Assembly: GCF_039528175.1 (NCBI RefSeq) | Contig: NZ_BAAALH010000001.1 | Coordinates: forward strand, 558,001-622,000 | DNA length: 64,000 nt | Direction: 5' to 3' | From: Citricoccus alkalitolerans | GTDB lineage: Bacteria; Actinomycetota; Actinomycetes; Actinomycetales; Micrococcaceae | In this document: positions 54,529-63,025 of the stretch, piece after piece | Layout: each line of letters starts with the position of its first letter | How positions within the stretch are numbered: position 1 is the stretch's first letter | Position numbers and translations under genes: made by a program | Notes under the pieces: generated by a model | Databases searched by the model: none | What the model was told of the DNA's origin: nothing | The model's input: only the letters and a program-made list of their open reading frames with translations

Positions 54529-55679
54529 CCACGGAACCAGACCGCAATGCACGACTCGGGTCGGGCGCCCACGGCCGGCTCCGCGTGCTCGTGCTCTTCG
54601 GAGGCCGCTCCAGCGAGCACCCGATCAGCTGCATCACCGCCTCCGGCGTGCTGAACGCCATGGACCCGGACCGCTACGAGGCAGTGCCCGTCGGGATCAC
54701 GGTGACCGGCCGTTGGCACGGCTTCGACGCAGACCCGGCGCACTGGAATCTGCCCGGCGGGGACCTGCCGCAGGTCCCGGAGCCGGCCGATCCGCTCGCG
54801 TTGCGCTGTACCGAGGGGGGCGGCCATGAGCTGGTCTCCGTGGCCAGCGGTCAATCACACGGTGCCATCGATGTGGTGTTCCCGTTGCTGCACGGGCCGT
54901 TCGGCGAGGACGGGACCCTGCAGGGAGAGCTGGAGATGGCCGCCGTGCCCTACGTGGGAGCCGGCGTCCTCGCCTCGGCCGTGGGCATGGACAAGCACTT
55001 CATGAAGGTGGCCTTCCAGGCCGCCGGGCTGCAGGTCGGGCCGTGGGAGACCATCACAGACCGTCAGTGGCGTGGTGAGCGGGACGCCGTTCTCGAGAGG
55101 GTCGCCGCCCTGACCTTCCCCGTGTTCGTCAAGCCGGCCCGGGCGGGTTCCTCCTTCGGAATCACTCGTGTCGTCAATGCTGAGGGCCTCACAGGCGCGA
55201 TCGAGGAGGCCCGCCGCTTCGACCCCAAGGTCGTCGTCGAGGCCGGGATCGTCGGCCGCGAGATCGAGTGCGCGGTGCTGGATGGCCGTGGAACCCAGGC
55301 TCCACGGGCCTCCCTGCCCGGTGAGATCGTGGTCCACGGGGGCCCCGGCCAGCATGAGTTCTACGATTTCCAGGCCAAGTACCAGGACGACACCGCGGCA
55401 GACCTGTCCTGCCCGGCCGACCTGCCTGAGACGGCCATCGACACGGTGCGCCGGCTCGCCGTCGTGGCCTTCGACGCCGTGGATGCCGAGGGTCTGTCCC
55501 GGGTGGACTTCTTCTACACTCCCGCCGGCGGTTTCGTCATCAACGAGATCAACACGATGCCGGGATTCACGCCGATCAGCATGTACCCCGCCATGTGGGA
55601 GCGGTCTGGGCTGGCCTACGGCGAACTGATCGACGAACTCCTGGGGCTGGCCCTCGAACGCGGCACCGGGCTCCGCTAG
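54525..55679 (+). CDS. ddl: D-alanine--D-alanine ligase
   Basis: 384 aa. ATP-grasp enzyme that forms the D-Ala-D-Ala end of peptidoglycan precursors. Marks: LFGGRSSEHPISCITASGV, the HGPFGEDGTLQGELEM ATP/substrate region, PVFVKPARAGSSFGI and the C-terminal metal-binding NEINTMPGFTPISMYP. It overlaps gpsA by 4 nt. The stop at 55677-55679 is followed by 42 bp and the convergent DUF3515 lipoprotein. Confidence 0.96.
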   Translation: MTTEPDRNARLGSGAHGRLRVLVLFGGRSSEHPISCITASGVLNAMDPDRYEAVPVGITVTGRWHGFDADPAHWNLPGGDLPQVPEPADPLALRCTEGGGHELVSVASGQSHGAIDVVFPLLHGPFGEDGTLQGELEMAAVPYVGAGVLASAVGMDKHFMKVAFQAAGLQVGPWETITDRQWRGERDAVLERVAALTFPVFVKPARAGSSFGITRVVNAEGLTGAIEEARRFDPKVVVEAGIVGREIECAVLDGRGTQAPRASLPGEIVVHGGPGQHEFYDFQAKYQDDTAADLSCPADLPETAIDTVRRLAVVAFDAVDAEGLSRVDFFYTPAGGFVINEINTMPGFTPISMYPAMWERSGLAYGELIDELLGLALERGTGLR

Positions 55680-55721
55680 GTTAGGCGCAGCAGCGTTCTC
55701 AGAGCACCGGGACCGCCGCCA

Positions 55722-56327
55722 CTACGACGACGGCGCGTCCGTCTCCGGGATCGGCGCCTGAGTGGGGGCCGAGGTGGTGCACCCGCCGGTGGCGGGGATG
55801 CGTCCCACGGCTGACGAGAGGTCCACCATGACCGAGCTCGACGCCGCCCGCGTGTCATCGAACAGCACCTCGATCGCGGGGGAGCGGCCATAGGTGGTCA
55901 GGGTCCAGAACTCCCCCTCGTCCCGCGTGACCCAGTCGATGCCGTTGGCCGTCACGCAGTGCTCGGTGGTGGGCCCCGGGACGGGGACGCCACAGCGGAG
56001 GATCACGGCAGAGGGCTCGCCCCAGGCTGCCGTCGCCTGGCTGTCCGTCTCCCGTCGGTCGAAGCCAGCGACGGCGTCCGGCAGCGACACCATGGCCTCG
56101 GCGCACACCGGGTCGGTCGCCTCCGGGGCGGCCTCGACATCGGCGATGGGCGCACCGCACCCACTGATGATCAGGCCGAGGCCCACCACGGCGACGGCCC
56201 CGGCGGACCGGAAGCTGCGACCCCTGGGCAGCCGCGGGCGGGGCCGCCGGGGCAGACACAGTGCGGTGGAACGCTCGGCAGGGGTGAACGTCACAGGACG
56301 GCAGGGCGGCACGCCAGGGGAAAGCAT
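55722..56327 (-). CDS. DUF3515 family lipoprotein
   Basis: 201 aa. An unusually long N-region (Arg/Pro-rich, about 40 residues) leads to VAVVGLGLIISGCGAP, a signal with a lipobox and Cys57, so it is likely a membrane-anchored lipoprotein. The rest matches DUF3515, which often follows ddl in actinobacteria: VPVPGPTTEHCVTANGIDWV and conserved Cys residues in ILRCGVP and TGGCTT. Here the gene is inverted relative to ddl. ATG 56327 is 6 nt after TAGGCT. The function is unknown. Confidence 0.82.
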   Translation of the reverse strand: MLSPGVPPCRPVTFTPAERSTALCLPRRPRPRLPRGRSFRSAGAVAVVGLGLIISGCGAPIADVEAAPEATDPVCAEAMVSLPDAVAGFDRRETDSQATAAWGEPSAVILRCGVPVPGPTTEHCVTANGIDWVTRDEGEFWTLTTYGRSPAIEVLFDDTRAASSSVMVDLSSAVGRIPATGGCTTSAPTQAPIPETDAPSS

Positions 56328-56411
56328 GCTGACAGCCTACGATGAGGGCCTGTGACGGTGATCTATCATGGGACGAGCACCACAGGCGGGGGCCGCGACA
56401 GGCAGGTTCCG

Positions 56412-56417
56412 TATGGT
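56412..56417 (+). promoter_or_regulatory. Putative -10 box (TATGGT) upstream of the LCP gene
   Basis: TATGGT lies in the 173-bp divergent gap, about 85 nt upstream of GTG 56501. An 8-bp inverted repeat, ACAGGCAG (56398-56405) and CTGCCTGT (56450-56457), brackets it and might be an operator. Confidence 0.35.
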
Positions 56418-56500
56418 GCGCGCACCGAAGGTCCCCGTGGCCACCGTGACTGCCTGTGAGAGCCACTGCCGCCGATACCGACCAACCCTGGAGGACCTCT

Positions 56501-57586
56501 GTGTCTGAACCCTCGTCTGATCTCGCCGAGACCATGGATGACATGGGCGACGACGGTTCAAAAGGCTCACGCGGCCGCGGTCACCGCAAGAAGCGTAAGA
56601 ACCGGGCCGTCTGGCTGACGCTCGGCATCGTGCTGGTCCTGGTCATCGGGGCCGGCGCCGTGGCCATCGGATACCTGGCGAACCTCGCCTCCACGTTCGA
56701 CAACGACACCCAGCGCTTCGAGACGACGTTCCCGGAGGCGGAGTCCCGTCCGACCAAGGCCCCGGCCGAAGACGGCAAAGAGGAGCCGCTGAACATCCTG
56801 TTGCTCGGTTCCGACTCCGGTGGCGGCTCGGGAGAGACGGAGGACCTGGCCGGGGTGCCCCAGTCGGGTCGGTCCGACACGATGATGTGGGTCCACATCC
56901 CTGGCGACCGGGAAGCGGTCTACGTGATGTCCGTCATGCGCGACCTCTGGGTGGAGATCCCGGGCGAGGGGACCCACAAGCTCAATGCCGCCTATTCCTT
57001 CGGTGGCGTGCCGAAGACGGTCCAGACCCTGGAGGGCCTGTTCGGTACCCGGATCGACCATGTGGCCGCCGTGGACATGGCTGGATTCGAAGGCCTGGTG
57101 GATTCGCTCGGAGGCGTGGACATCACCGTGCCGGAGTCCTTCCAGTCGGGCAATGGCGGTCGGTCCTTCCAGGCGGGGGCCCAACACATGGACGGGGGTA
57201 CGGCATTGTCCTTCGTCCGCGAGCGTTATGCCTTCTCCGACGGCGACTATTCGCGCGTCCGAAATCAGCAGCTGTTCCTGAAGGCGGTGGCGCAAAAGGT
57301 CCTGACCGCTGAAACGCTGACAAATCCCGGCAGGATTTCGGATATGGTTGGTGGGTTGTCTCCATACCTGACGCTCGATGAAACCTTTAACTCAGGGGAA
57401 TTGATCTCCATCGGCAGGACTATGACGGACATCCGTTCGGACGACCTGGAGATGTTCACGGTGCCCACCAATGGCGTGGGCCGCGCGAGGGGCCAGTCAG
57501 TCGTCTGGCCGGACGAACGGGCGATTGAGGAGATCGGCTCGGCGTTGAGCCAAGACGATGTGGCCTCATACCTCTCCGGTCAGTGA
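56501..57586 (+). CDS. LytR-CpsA-Psr (LCP) family cell-wall glycopolymer ligase
   Basis: 361 aa. A cytoplasmic basic N-terminus (GRGHRKKRKNR), one membrane segment (about 35-60) and an extracellular LCP domain. Visible are NILLLGSD, GRSDTMMWVHIPG, SVMRDLWVEIPG and, later, FVRERYAFSDGDYSRVRNQQLFLKAV, with the Asp and Arg residues that bind pyrophosphate and metal. LCP proteins attach teichoic acid, capsule or arabinogalactan to peptidoglycan. GTG 56501 has GGAGG 6 nt upstream. The next gene is a Wzz/BY-kinase, so a surface polysaccharide is the likely cargo. Confidence 0.9.
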   Translation: MSEPSSDLAETMDDMGDDGSKGSRGRGHRKKRKNRAVWLTLGIVLVLVIGAGAVAIGYLANLASTFDNDTQRFETTFPEAESRPTKAPAEDGKEEPLNILLLGSDSGGGSGETEDLAGVPQSGRSDTMMWVHIPGDREAVYVMSVMRDLWVEIPGEGTHKLNAAYSFGGVPKTVQTLEGLFGTRIDHVAAVDMAGFEGLVDSLGGVDITVPESFQSGNGGRSFQAGAQHMDGGTALSFVRERYAFSDGDYSRVRNQQLFLKAVAQKVLTAETLTNPGRISDMVGGLSPYLTLDETFNSGELISIGRTMTDIRSDDLEMFTVPTNGVGRARGQSVVWPDERAIEEIGSALSQDDVASYLSGQ

Positions 57587-57615
57587 CCGGCACACACTTA
57601 CGAAAGGATCGCGAC

Positions 57616-59094
57616 TTGGACCTTCGCGACTACATCCGGATCCTGCGGAACAACTGGCTGTCGATTCTGCTGATCACCCTATTGGGGGTGGCCATCGCCG
57701 CCGGTGCCACGGCACTGACGAAGCCGACCTACACCGCCCGGACTCAGATCTTCGTGGCCGTGAACTCCGGAGACACGGCGAGCGATATCCTGCAGGGCTC
57801 CAGCTTCTCGGAGAAGCGAGTCACGTCCTATGTCACCCTCGCCACCAGTCCTCGCGTCCTGGCGCCCGTCATCGAAGACCTCGGCCTCGACCTGACCGTG
57901 CAGGAGCTGGCCGCCACGATCGACGCCACGGCCCCGCCGCAGACCGTGCTGATCAACCTCTCGGCCAGTCACGAGGACCCTGCCCAGTCGGCGGAGATCG
58001 CCAACTCCGTAGCAGAGTCGCTGATCTCGACCGTGTATGAGGTGGAGGATCCGGAGGGCGCCAACAACCCGCTGGTGGACCTGTCCGTGGTGGAGCAGGC
58101 CTCCGTGCCGCTGACCCCGTCGAGCCCCCGCGTGGCGCTGAACCTTGTCCTGGGACTGGTGGTCGGCGCCGCACTCGGTGTGGCCTTCGCCCTGCTCCGC
58201 ACGCTTCTGGACTCCCGCATCCGCAACCGCGAGGATGTCGAGCGCATCACCGACGCGCCGATCCTGGGTGCCTTCGCCGACCACAAGGCGGCCGAGGACG
58301 AGCCGATTATCTCGTTGGATGATCAGTTCGATCCGCGCGCAGAAAGTTACCGTCAACTGCGCACCCACCTGAAGTTCACCAACATGGACGGCGGCACCCA
58401 ATCCGTGGTGGTGACCTCCTCCATCCCGGGCGAGGGCAAGACCACCACCTCGTGCAACCTCGGCGTCATGATGGCCGAGTCGGGCAGCCGGGTCGTCATC
58501 ATCGACGCCGACCTCCGCCGTCCGCGCGTCGCGAAGACGCTCGGCTTGGAAGGGGCAGTGGGACTGTCCACGATCCTGTCCGGCCAGATCGACCTCGAGG
58601 AGGCCATCCAGTCCTGGGGCCCCGACGGTGAATTGGATGTCATCACCTCCGGCGAGATCCCGCCGAACCCGTCCGAGCTGCTCGGTTCCGAGGCCATGCG
58701 CCGCCTGCTGCGCCAGCTCGAGGGACGCTACGACGTGGTCCTCCTCGACGCACCGCCGCTGCAGCCGGTCACGGATCCGACGGTGCTGGCCTCGATAGCC
58801 TCCGGCGTCATGCTCGTGAACCGCGTGGACGGTTACGTCCACCGTGAGCAGCTCCAAGGGGGTCTGGACAGCCTGGCCTCCGTGGACGCCCGCGTGCTCG
58901 GCCTGGTGCTGACCCGGGTTCCGCAGAAGCGTGGTACGTACTACGCGTACCAGTACGCCTATGAGTCGGACGCCGTGGAACCCACGTCTGCCCGCCGATC
59001 TCAGGGCAGCCGTTCCTCCGGCGCCGGTGGCGCCTCCACCCGGGGCAAGGGGCAGTCCAACCAGAAGGCCCTGACGGGTATGCGATTCCGGTGA
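57616..59094 (+). CDS. Polysaccharide co-polymerase / BY-type tyrosine kinase (Wzc/CapAB-like)
   Basis: 492 aa. An N-terminal Wzz domain with membrane segments near residues 16-35 and 170-190 is joined to a BY-kinase domain: Walker A VTSSIPGEGKTTT, Walker A' VVIIDADLRRPR and Walker B VVLLDAPPLQP. The tail has a Tyr cluster (RGTYYAYQYAYES), the usual autophosphorylation sites. It controls chain length and export of surface polysaccharide. TTG 57616 has AAAGGA about 8 nt upstream; GTG 57583, which overlaps the LCP stop (GTGA), is an alternative. No glycosyltransferases or flippase are nearby. Confidence 0.88.
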   Translation: MDLRDYIRILRNNWLSILLITLLGVAIAAGATALTKPTYTARTQIFVAVNSGDTASDILQGSSFSEKRVTSYVTLATSPRVLAPVIEDLGLDLTVQELAATIDATAPPQTVLINLSASHEDPAQSAEIANSVAESLISTVYEVEDPEGANNPLVDLSVVEQASVPLTPSSPRVALNLVLGLVVGAALGVAFALLRTLLDSRIRNREDVERITDAPILGAFADHKAAEDEPIISLDDQFDPRAESYRQLRTHLKFTNMDGGTQSVVVTSSIPGEGKTTTSCNLGVMMAESGSRVVIIDADLRRPRVAKTLGLEGAVGLSTILSGQIDLEEAIQSWGPDGELDVITSGEIPPNPSELLGSEAMRRLLRQLEGRYDVVLLDAPPLQPVTDPTVLASIASGVMLVNRVDGYVHREQLQGGLDSLASVDARVLGLVLTRVPQKRGTYYAYQYAYESDAVEPTSARRSQGSRSSGAGGASTRGKGQSNQKALTGMRFR

Positions 59095-59104
59095 GGCACC
59101 GGGC

Positions 59105-60112
59105 ATGACCATGGACGACACCCCACGCCGGAGTCCCTCGCGGGTGCACCAGTGGCTGGAGCTGGCGGAGACCGTCCTGGGCAATGCCTCCGACCGGATG
59201 GATGCCATCAACATCTTCCCGGTCCCGGACGGTGACACCGGCAGCAACCTGTACGGAACCGTTCGCGCGGCCCGTGCCGCGGTGGCCGAGGAGACCACAG
59301 AGGACGTCGGTGCCCTGATGTCCCTCGCCGGCCGCGCCGCGCTGGACCAGGCCCGAGGGAACTCCGGGACGCTGCTGGCCGTGATGCTGATCGGCATGTC
59401 CGAACCGTTGACCGGCCAGGAGCGACTCGCGGCTCCGACCCTGGCCTCGGCTCTCGAACGCGCCCAGACCAGCTGTTGGGCCGCGCTCTCCGATCCGCAG
59501 GAGGGCACCATGCTGACGGTGCTCGCGGCGGCTGCCCGTGCGGCGTCCGAGCATGTCGCCGGGCTGCGGGGCCAACCGGATGACCAGGTCATGAGCCGCC
59601 GTGAACTCGGTGCCGCATTGGACGCCATCGTGGGCGCGGCCTGGCAGGCCGTGGTCCAGACCGAGGGCCAGCTGCCGGCCCTGACGGCAGCACACGTGGT
59701 CGATGCTGGCGGCATGGGTCTGTTGCTGGTGCTCGACTCCCTGCGGGCCACGGTGATGGGCACCAGCATAGATCCGGGCTTGCTGGACGGGTTGCACGGG
59801 TTCTCCGCCTCTGACCCGCACATCCATGAGGGCCTGGACTCACCGGTGGGCTATGAGCTGATGTGCAGCATCTCGCTGGATCCGCTCACCGCAGCCACCC
59901 TGCGGTTCGAGCTCAATGACATGGGGGACTCCGTGATCATGAGTCCCGTCGGCACCTCCGGTGGGGAGATCGGCGAGGCCAATGCCCCCGTGCGGTGGAG
60001 ACTGCACGTGCACGTGGACGACCATGCGGCTGCGGAGGCCCTGGTCCGCAAGGCCGGCGAACCGGAGAACCTGGTGATCACCTCCTTACAGGACCCGGAG
60101 ACCGCCGGGTGA
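59105..60112 (+). CDS. DAK2/FakA-like fatty-acid kinase domain protein, short form
   Basis: 335 aa. The N-terminal DhaL/FakA-L nucleotide-binding domain has INIFPVPDGDTGSNLYGTV and GNSGTLLAVMLIG, whose Asp cluster holds two Mg ions. The middle domain (about 225-330) contains YELMCSISLD and MSPVGTSGGEIG. Full-length FakA is normally well over 450 residues with a C-terminal domain that is absent here. It may phosphorylate fatty acids with a FakB partner, but no fakB is in the window. ATG 59105 has GAGG 8 nt upstream. Its stop overlaps the recG GTG (GTGA). Confidence 0.82.
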   Translation: MTMDDTPRRSPSRVHQWLELAETVLGNASDRMDAINIFPVPDGDTGSNLYGTVRAARAAVAEETTEDVGALMSLAGRAALDQARGNSGTLLAVMLIGMSEPLTGQERLAAPTLASALERAQTSCWAALSDPQEGTMLTVLAAAARAASEHVAGLRGQPDDQVMSRRELGAALDAIVGAAWQAVVQTEGQLPALTAAHVVDAGGMGLLLVLDSLRATVMGTSIDPGLLDGLHGFSASDPHIHEGLDSPVGYELMCSISLDPLTAATLRFELNDMGDSVIMSPVGTSGGEIGEANAPVRWRLHVHVDDHAAAEALVRKAGEPENLVITSLQDPETAG

Positions 60113-62331
60113 GACCCGATCCGCTCAACCAGCCGCTCGACCGGCTCCTGGGCGGCCGCACCGGCCAGCGCCTGGACCGGGAGATGGGCCTCGGCACCGT
60201 CCGGGACCTGTTGGAGCACTTCCCTCGACGCTGGATCGAACGCGGGGAGCTGACACCGATCACCTCCCTGCCCGTCGGCGACCAGGTCACCGTGGTCGCC
60301 CGGGTGGTGTCCGTGGACCGCCGGAACATGCACTCCCGGCGGGGGTTCATCGTGGATGTCACGGTGACGGACGACGACCCGTTGCGTCCGGCCTCCCTTG
60401 ATATGGCTTTCTTCAACAGCTACGAGGCATTGCGCCGGCTACAGCCGGGCCACCGGGCCATGTTCCAGGGGAAGACCGCGCTCTACCGTGGTGAGAAGAC
60501 ACTGAACAACCCGGACTTCTCCGTGCTGGACGAGGCAGAGGCGCCCGGCGAGGAGGATCTGGCCCCGGTGCCGCTCTATCCGGCCACGGCCAAGGTCCCC
60601 AGCTGGGTCCTGCGGGCCAGCATCGGCACCGTCCTGGACGCCCTCGACGCGGACGCACTCCGGGATCCAGTCCCGGCCGACCTGCTCGAGGAGGCGGCCA
60701 CGGACGGTGTCCCCCTGCCTGGACTCGCCGCCGCGTACCGGGACATCCACCGCCCGGCTGTGGTGGCGGACGCGCTCAGGGCCCGGCGTCGGTTCGCCCT
60801 GCAGGAGGCTCTGGTGCTCCAGGGGGCGCTGGCCGTGCGCCGCCATGCGGCGGCAAGGCCGGATGCGGTGTCTCGCGCCGCCGTCGGGAACGGCCTGCTG
60901 GCCGCCCTGGACGCTCGGCTGCCCTTCACGCTGACCGACGGCCAGATCACCGCCGGGGAGACGATCTCCGCAGACCTGGCCCGTGACCGGCCCATGAGCC
61001 GGCTGCTGCAGGGTGAGGTGGGTTCCGGCAAGACCCTCGTGGCCCTGCGCGCCATGGCACAAGTCGTGGATGCCGGCGGGCAGGCTGCCCTGGTCGCCCC
61101 CACGGAGGTGCTGGCCTCGCAGCACTACCGCTCCCTGACGGCCACGCTGGGACCCCTCGCGCACGCCGGCCGGCTCGACGCCCCGGACGGACCCGCCACC
61201 GAGGTCGTCCTGTTGACCGGTTCTCTCACGACCGCCCAGCGGCGCGAGGCGTTGCTGAAGATCGCCTCCGGCCAGGCAGGTCTGGTGGTCGGTACTCATG
61301 CCCTGTTCTCCGGGACCGTGCATTTCGCCGACCTGGGGCTGGCAGTCGTGGACGAGCAGCATCGTTTTGGTGTGGACCAACGCGAGGCGCTGCGCCGGGA
61401 GAATCCCGGTACTCACCTGCTGGTCATGAGCGCGACCCCGATCCCTCGCTCCGTGGCGATGACCGTTTTCGGTGACCTGGACCTGACCCTCCTGCCCGGG
61501 CTGCCGTCCGGTCGGCAGCCGGTGACCACCCACCTCGCCCGGATGGCCCAGGGCCCCCGGATCATCGGTCGCGTCTGGGAGGTGATCGCCGAACAGGTGG
61601 CCGCGGGACACCAGGCGTTCGTGGTGTGCCCCAAGATCGACCCGACCGACCGCCGGGACAACGCTGACAATCCGGATAGTTCTGACAGTCCGGCCGGCAC
61701 GGACCGGGACCACCGTCACGACGCTGCGGTCGAGGACATGGTGCCCCGCCTCGCCGCCCTGCCCGTGCTGGCAGGCCTGCGCATCGCCGGACTGCACGGC
61801 CGGCAGGACCAGCAGACCCAGGCCGAGACCATGGGCCGCTTCGTGGCCGGGGACCTCGACGTCCTGGTGGCCACCACCGTGGTCGAGGTCGGCGTGGACG
61901 TGCCCAACGCCACCATCATGGCCATCCTCGATGCGGATGCCTTCGGCCTCTCCACCCTCCACCAGCTGCGCGGTCGGGTAGGCCGTGGCACTGCGCCGGC
62001 CACCTGCCTGCTCGTCACCCGGCTGCCGGACGGGCATCCGGCGATCGACCGCCTCGAGGTGGTCGCCGGCACCCAGGACGGCCTCGAGATCGCCCGCGCC
62101 GACGTCCAGCACCGCGGCGAGGGTGACGTGCTCGGAGCCGCCCAGCACGGCGGGAGCCGATTGAGGATCCTGCGGGTGCTCCAGCACGCGGACCTCATCG
62201 AGCTGGCCGCCGGATGGGTTGCCCTGCACCAGTCCGCCGCGGGCACGTTGGACCACCCGGAGCTGGCCGCGGCCGTGCAGGCGTGGGAGGCCGGCCATGA
62301 GGACGACGGTGACTACATCGAGAAGGGCTGA
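60109..62331 (+). CDS. recG: ATP-dependent DNA helicase RecG
   Basis: 740 aa. The N-terminal wedge and OB domain (about 1-150) and superfamily 2 helicase motifs: LLQGEVGSGKTLVALRAM (Walker A), VVDEQHRFGV (DEQH box), MSATPIPRSVAMTVFGD and, in the second RecA domain, ATTVVEVGVDVPNAT and HQLRGRVGRG. RecG drives fork reversal and Holliday-junction processing. GTG 60109 overlaps the fakA-like stop (GTGA). An Asp/Asn-rich insertion (DRRDNADNPD onward, about residue 520) lies between the helicase domains. Confidence 0.95.
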   Translation: MRPDPLNQPLDRLLGGRTGQRLDREMGLGTVRDLLEHFPRRWIERGELTPITSLPVGDQVTVVARVVSVDRRNMHSRRGFIVDVTVTDDDPLRPASLDMAFFNSYEALRRLQPGHRAMFQGKTALYRGEKTLNNPDFSVLDEAEAPGEEDLAPVPLYPATAKVPSWVLRASIGTVLDALDADALRDPVPADLLEEAATDGVPLPGLAAAYRDIHRPAVVADALRARRRFALQEALVLQGALAVRRHAAARPDAVSRAAVGNGLLAALDARLPFTLTDGQITAGETISADLARDRPMSRLLQGEVGSGKTLVALRAMAQVVDAGGQAALVAPTEVLASQHYRSLTATLGPLAHAGRLDAPDGPATEVVLLTGSLTTAQRREALLKIASGQAGLVVGTHALFSGTVHFADLGLAVVDEQHRFGVDQREALRRENPGTHLLVMSATPIPRSVAMTVFGDLDLTLLPGLPSGRQPVTTHLARMAQGPRIIGRVWEVIAEQVAAGHQAFVVCPKIDPTDRRDNADNPDSSDSPAGTDRDHRHDAAVEDMVPRLAALPVLAGLRIAGLHGRQDQQTQAETMGRFVAGDLDVLVATTVVEVGVDVPNATIMAILDADAFGLSTLHQLRGRVGRGTAPATCLLVTRLPDGHPAIDRLEVVAGTQDGLEIARADVQHRGEGDVLGAAQHGGSRLRILRVLQHADLIELAAGWVALHQSAAGTLDHPELAAAVQAWEAGHEDDGDYIEKG

Positions 62332-62350
62332 CCGGGCCCGAAGGAGACAG

Positions 62351-63025
62351 ATGCCAAGGATCATTGCCGGCCAAGCCGGATCACTGCAGCTCGAGTCCGT
62401 CCCGGGAGAGACCACCCGGCCGACCACCGACCGCACCCGCGAGGCGCTCTTCTCCTGGCTGGCGAGCCGGGGCTGGTTGGAGGGCACCGCCGTCGTGGAC
62501 CTGTTCGCCGGTTCCGGCGCCCTGGGTGGCGAGGCGGCCAGCAGGGGCGCGGAGACGGTGCTGCTGGTGGAGCGGGATCGGCGGGCCGCCGCGGTCTGCC
62601 GGCGGAACGCGGCCGCCGTCAACCAGCGGGTGGGCCGGAGTGTGGTCCAGGTGGCCGCCGGGGACGTGGACCGAGTGCTCTCCGGGCCCACCGGCGCCGG
62701 CCCCTGGGACCTGGTCCTGGCCGATCCGCCGTACGCGCTGGGCGGGGCCGACCTGGCGGAGACGCTTCAGCGGATCTCCGCCGTCCTGGTCCCGGACGGA
62801 CTGCTGGTGCTGGAACGCTCGGCCCGGTCGGCCGCACCGGACTGGCCCGAGGCCTTCGAATTGCTGGAGTCCCGGACCTACGGGGAGACCATCCTGTACT
62901 TCTGCCTGAGATCTGCTCCGGACGAGTCTCAGGACGAGGTGGAGCATACCCCGCGGGATGTCCGAGGGGATCGGGCTGCGGGGGCCGGAACGTCACCCGG
63001 AGAGGACCCGGCCCAGCCCCTGTAA
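62351..63025 (+). CDS. rsmD: 16S rRNA (guanine(966)-N(2))-methyltransferase
   Basis: 224 aa. SAM-dependent methyltransferase of 16S rRNA G966. The SAM-binding motif is VVDLFAGSGALGGEAASRGA and the catalytic DPPY lies in LADPPYALGG. RecG-rsmD-coaD is a common bacterial order; here coaD does not follow. ATG 62351 has AAGGAG just upstream, 19 nt after the recG stop. Residues 195-224 are a hydrophilic tail whose coding sequence overlaps the convergent aminotransferase by 33 nt. Confidence 0.93.
   Translation: MPRIIAGQAGSLQLESVPGETTRPTTDRTREALFSWLASRGWLEGTAVVDLFAGSGALGGEAASRGAETVLLVERDRRAAAVCRRNAAAVNQRVGRSVVQVAAGDVDRVLSGPTGAGPWDLVLADPPYALGGADLAETLQRISAVLVPDGLLVLERSARSAAPDWPEAFELLESRTYGETILYFCLRSAPDESQDEVEHTPRDVRGDRAAGAGTSPGEDPAQPL

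Noticed and set aside
57679..59823. A 714-codon minus-strand frame across the Wzc-like and FakA-like genes
   Set aside because: It is antisense to two well-supported genes and has no recognisable domain or ribosome site.
60439..62691. A 750-codon minus-strand frame across recG and rsmD
   Set aside because: Both plus-strand genes have full motifs; the antisense product is Gly/His/Arg-rich, as expected of a shadow.
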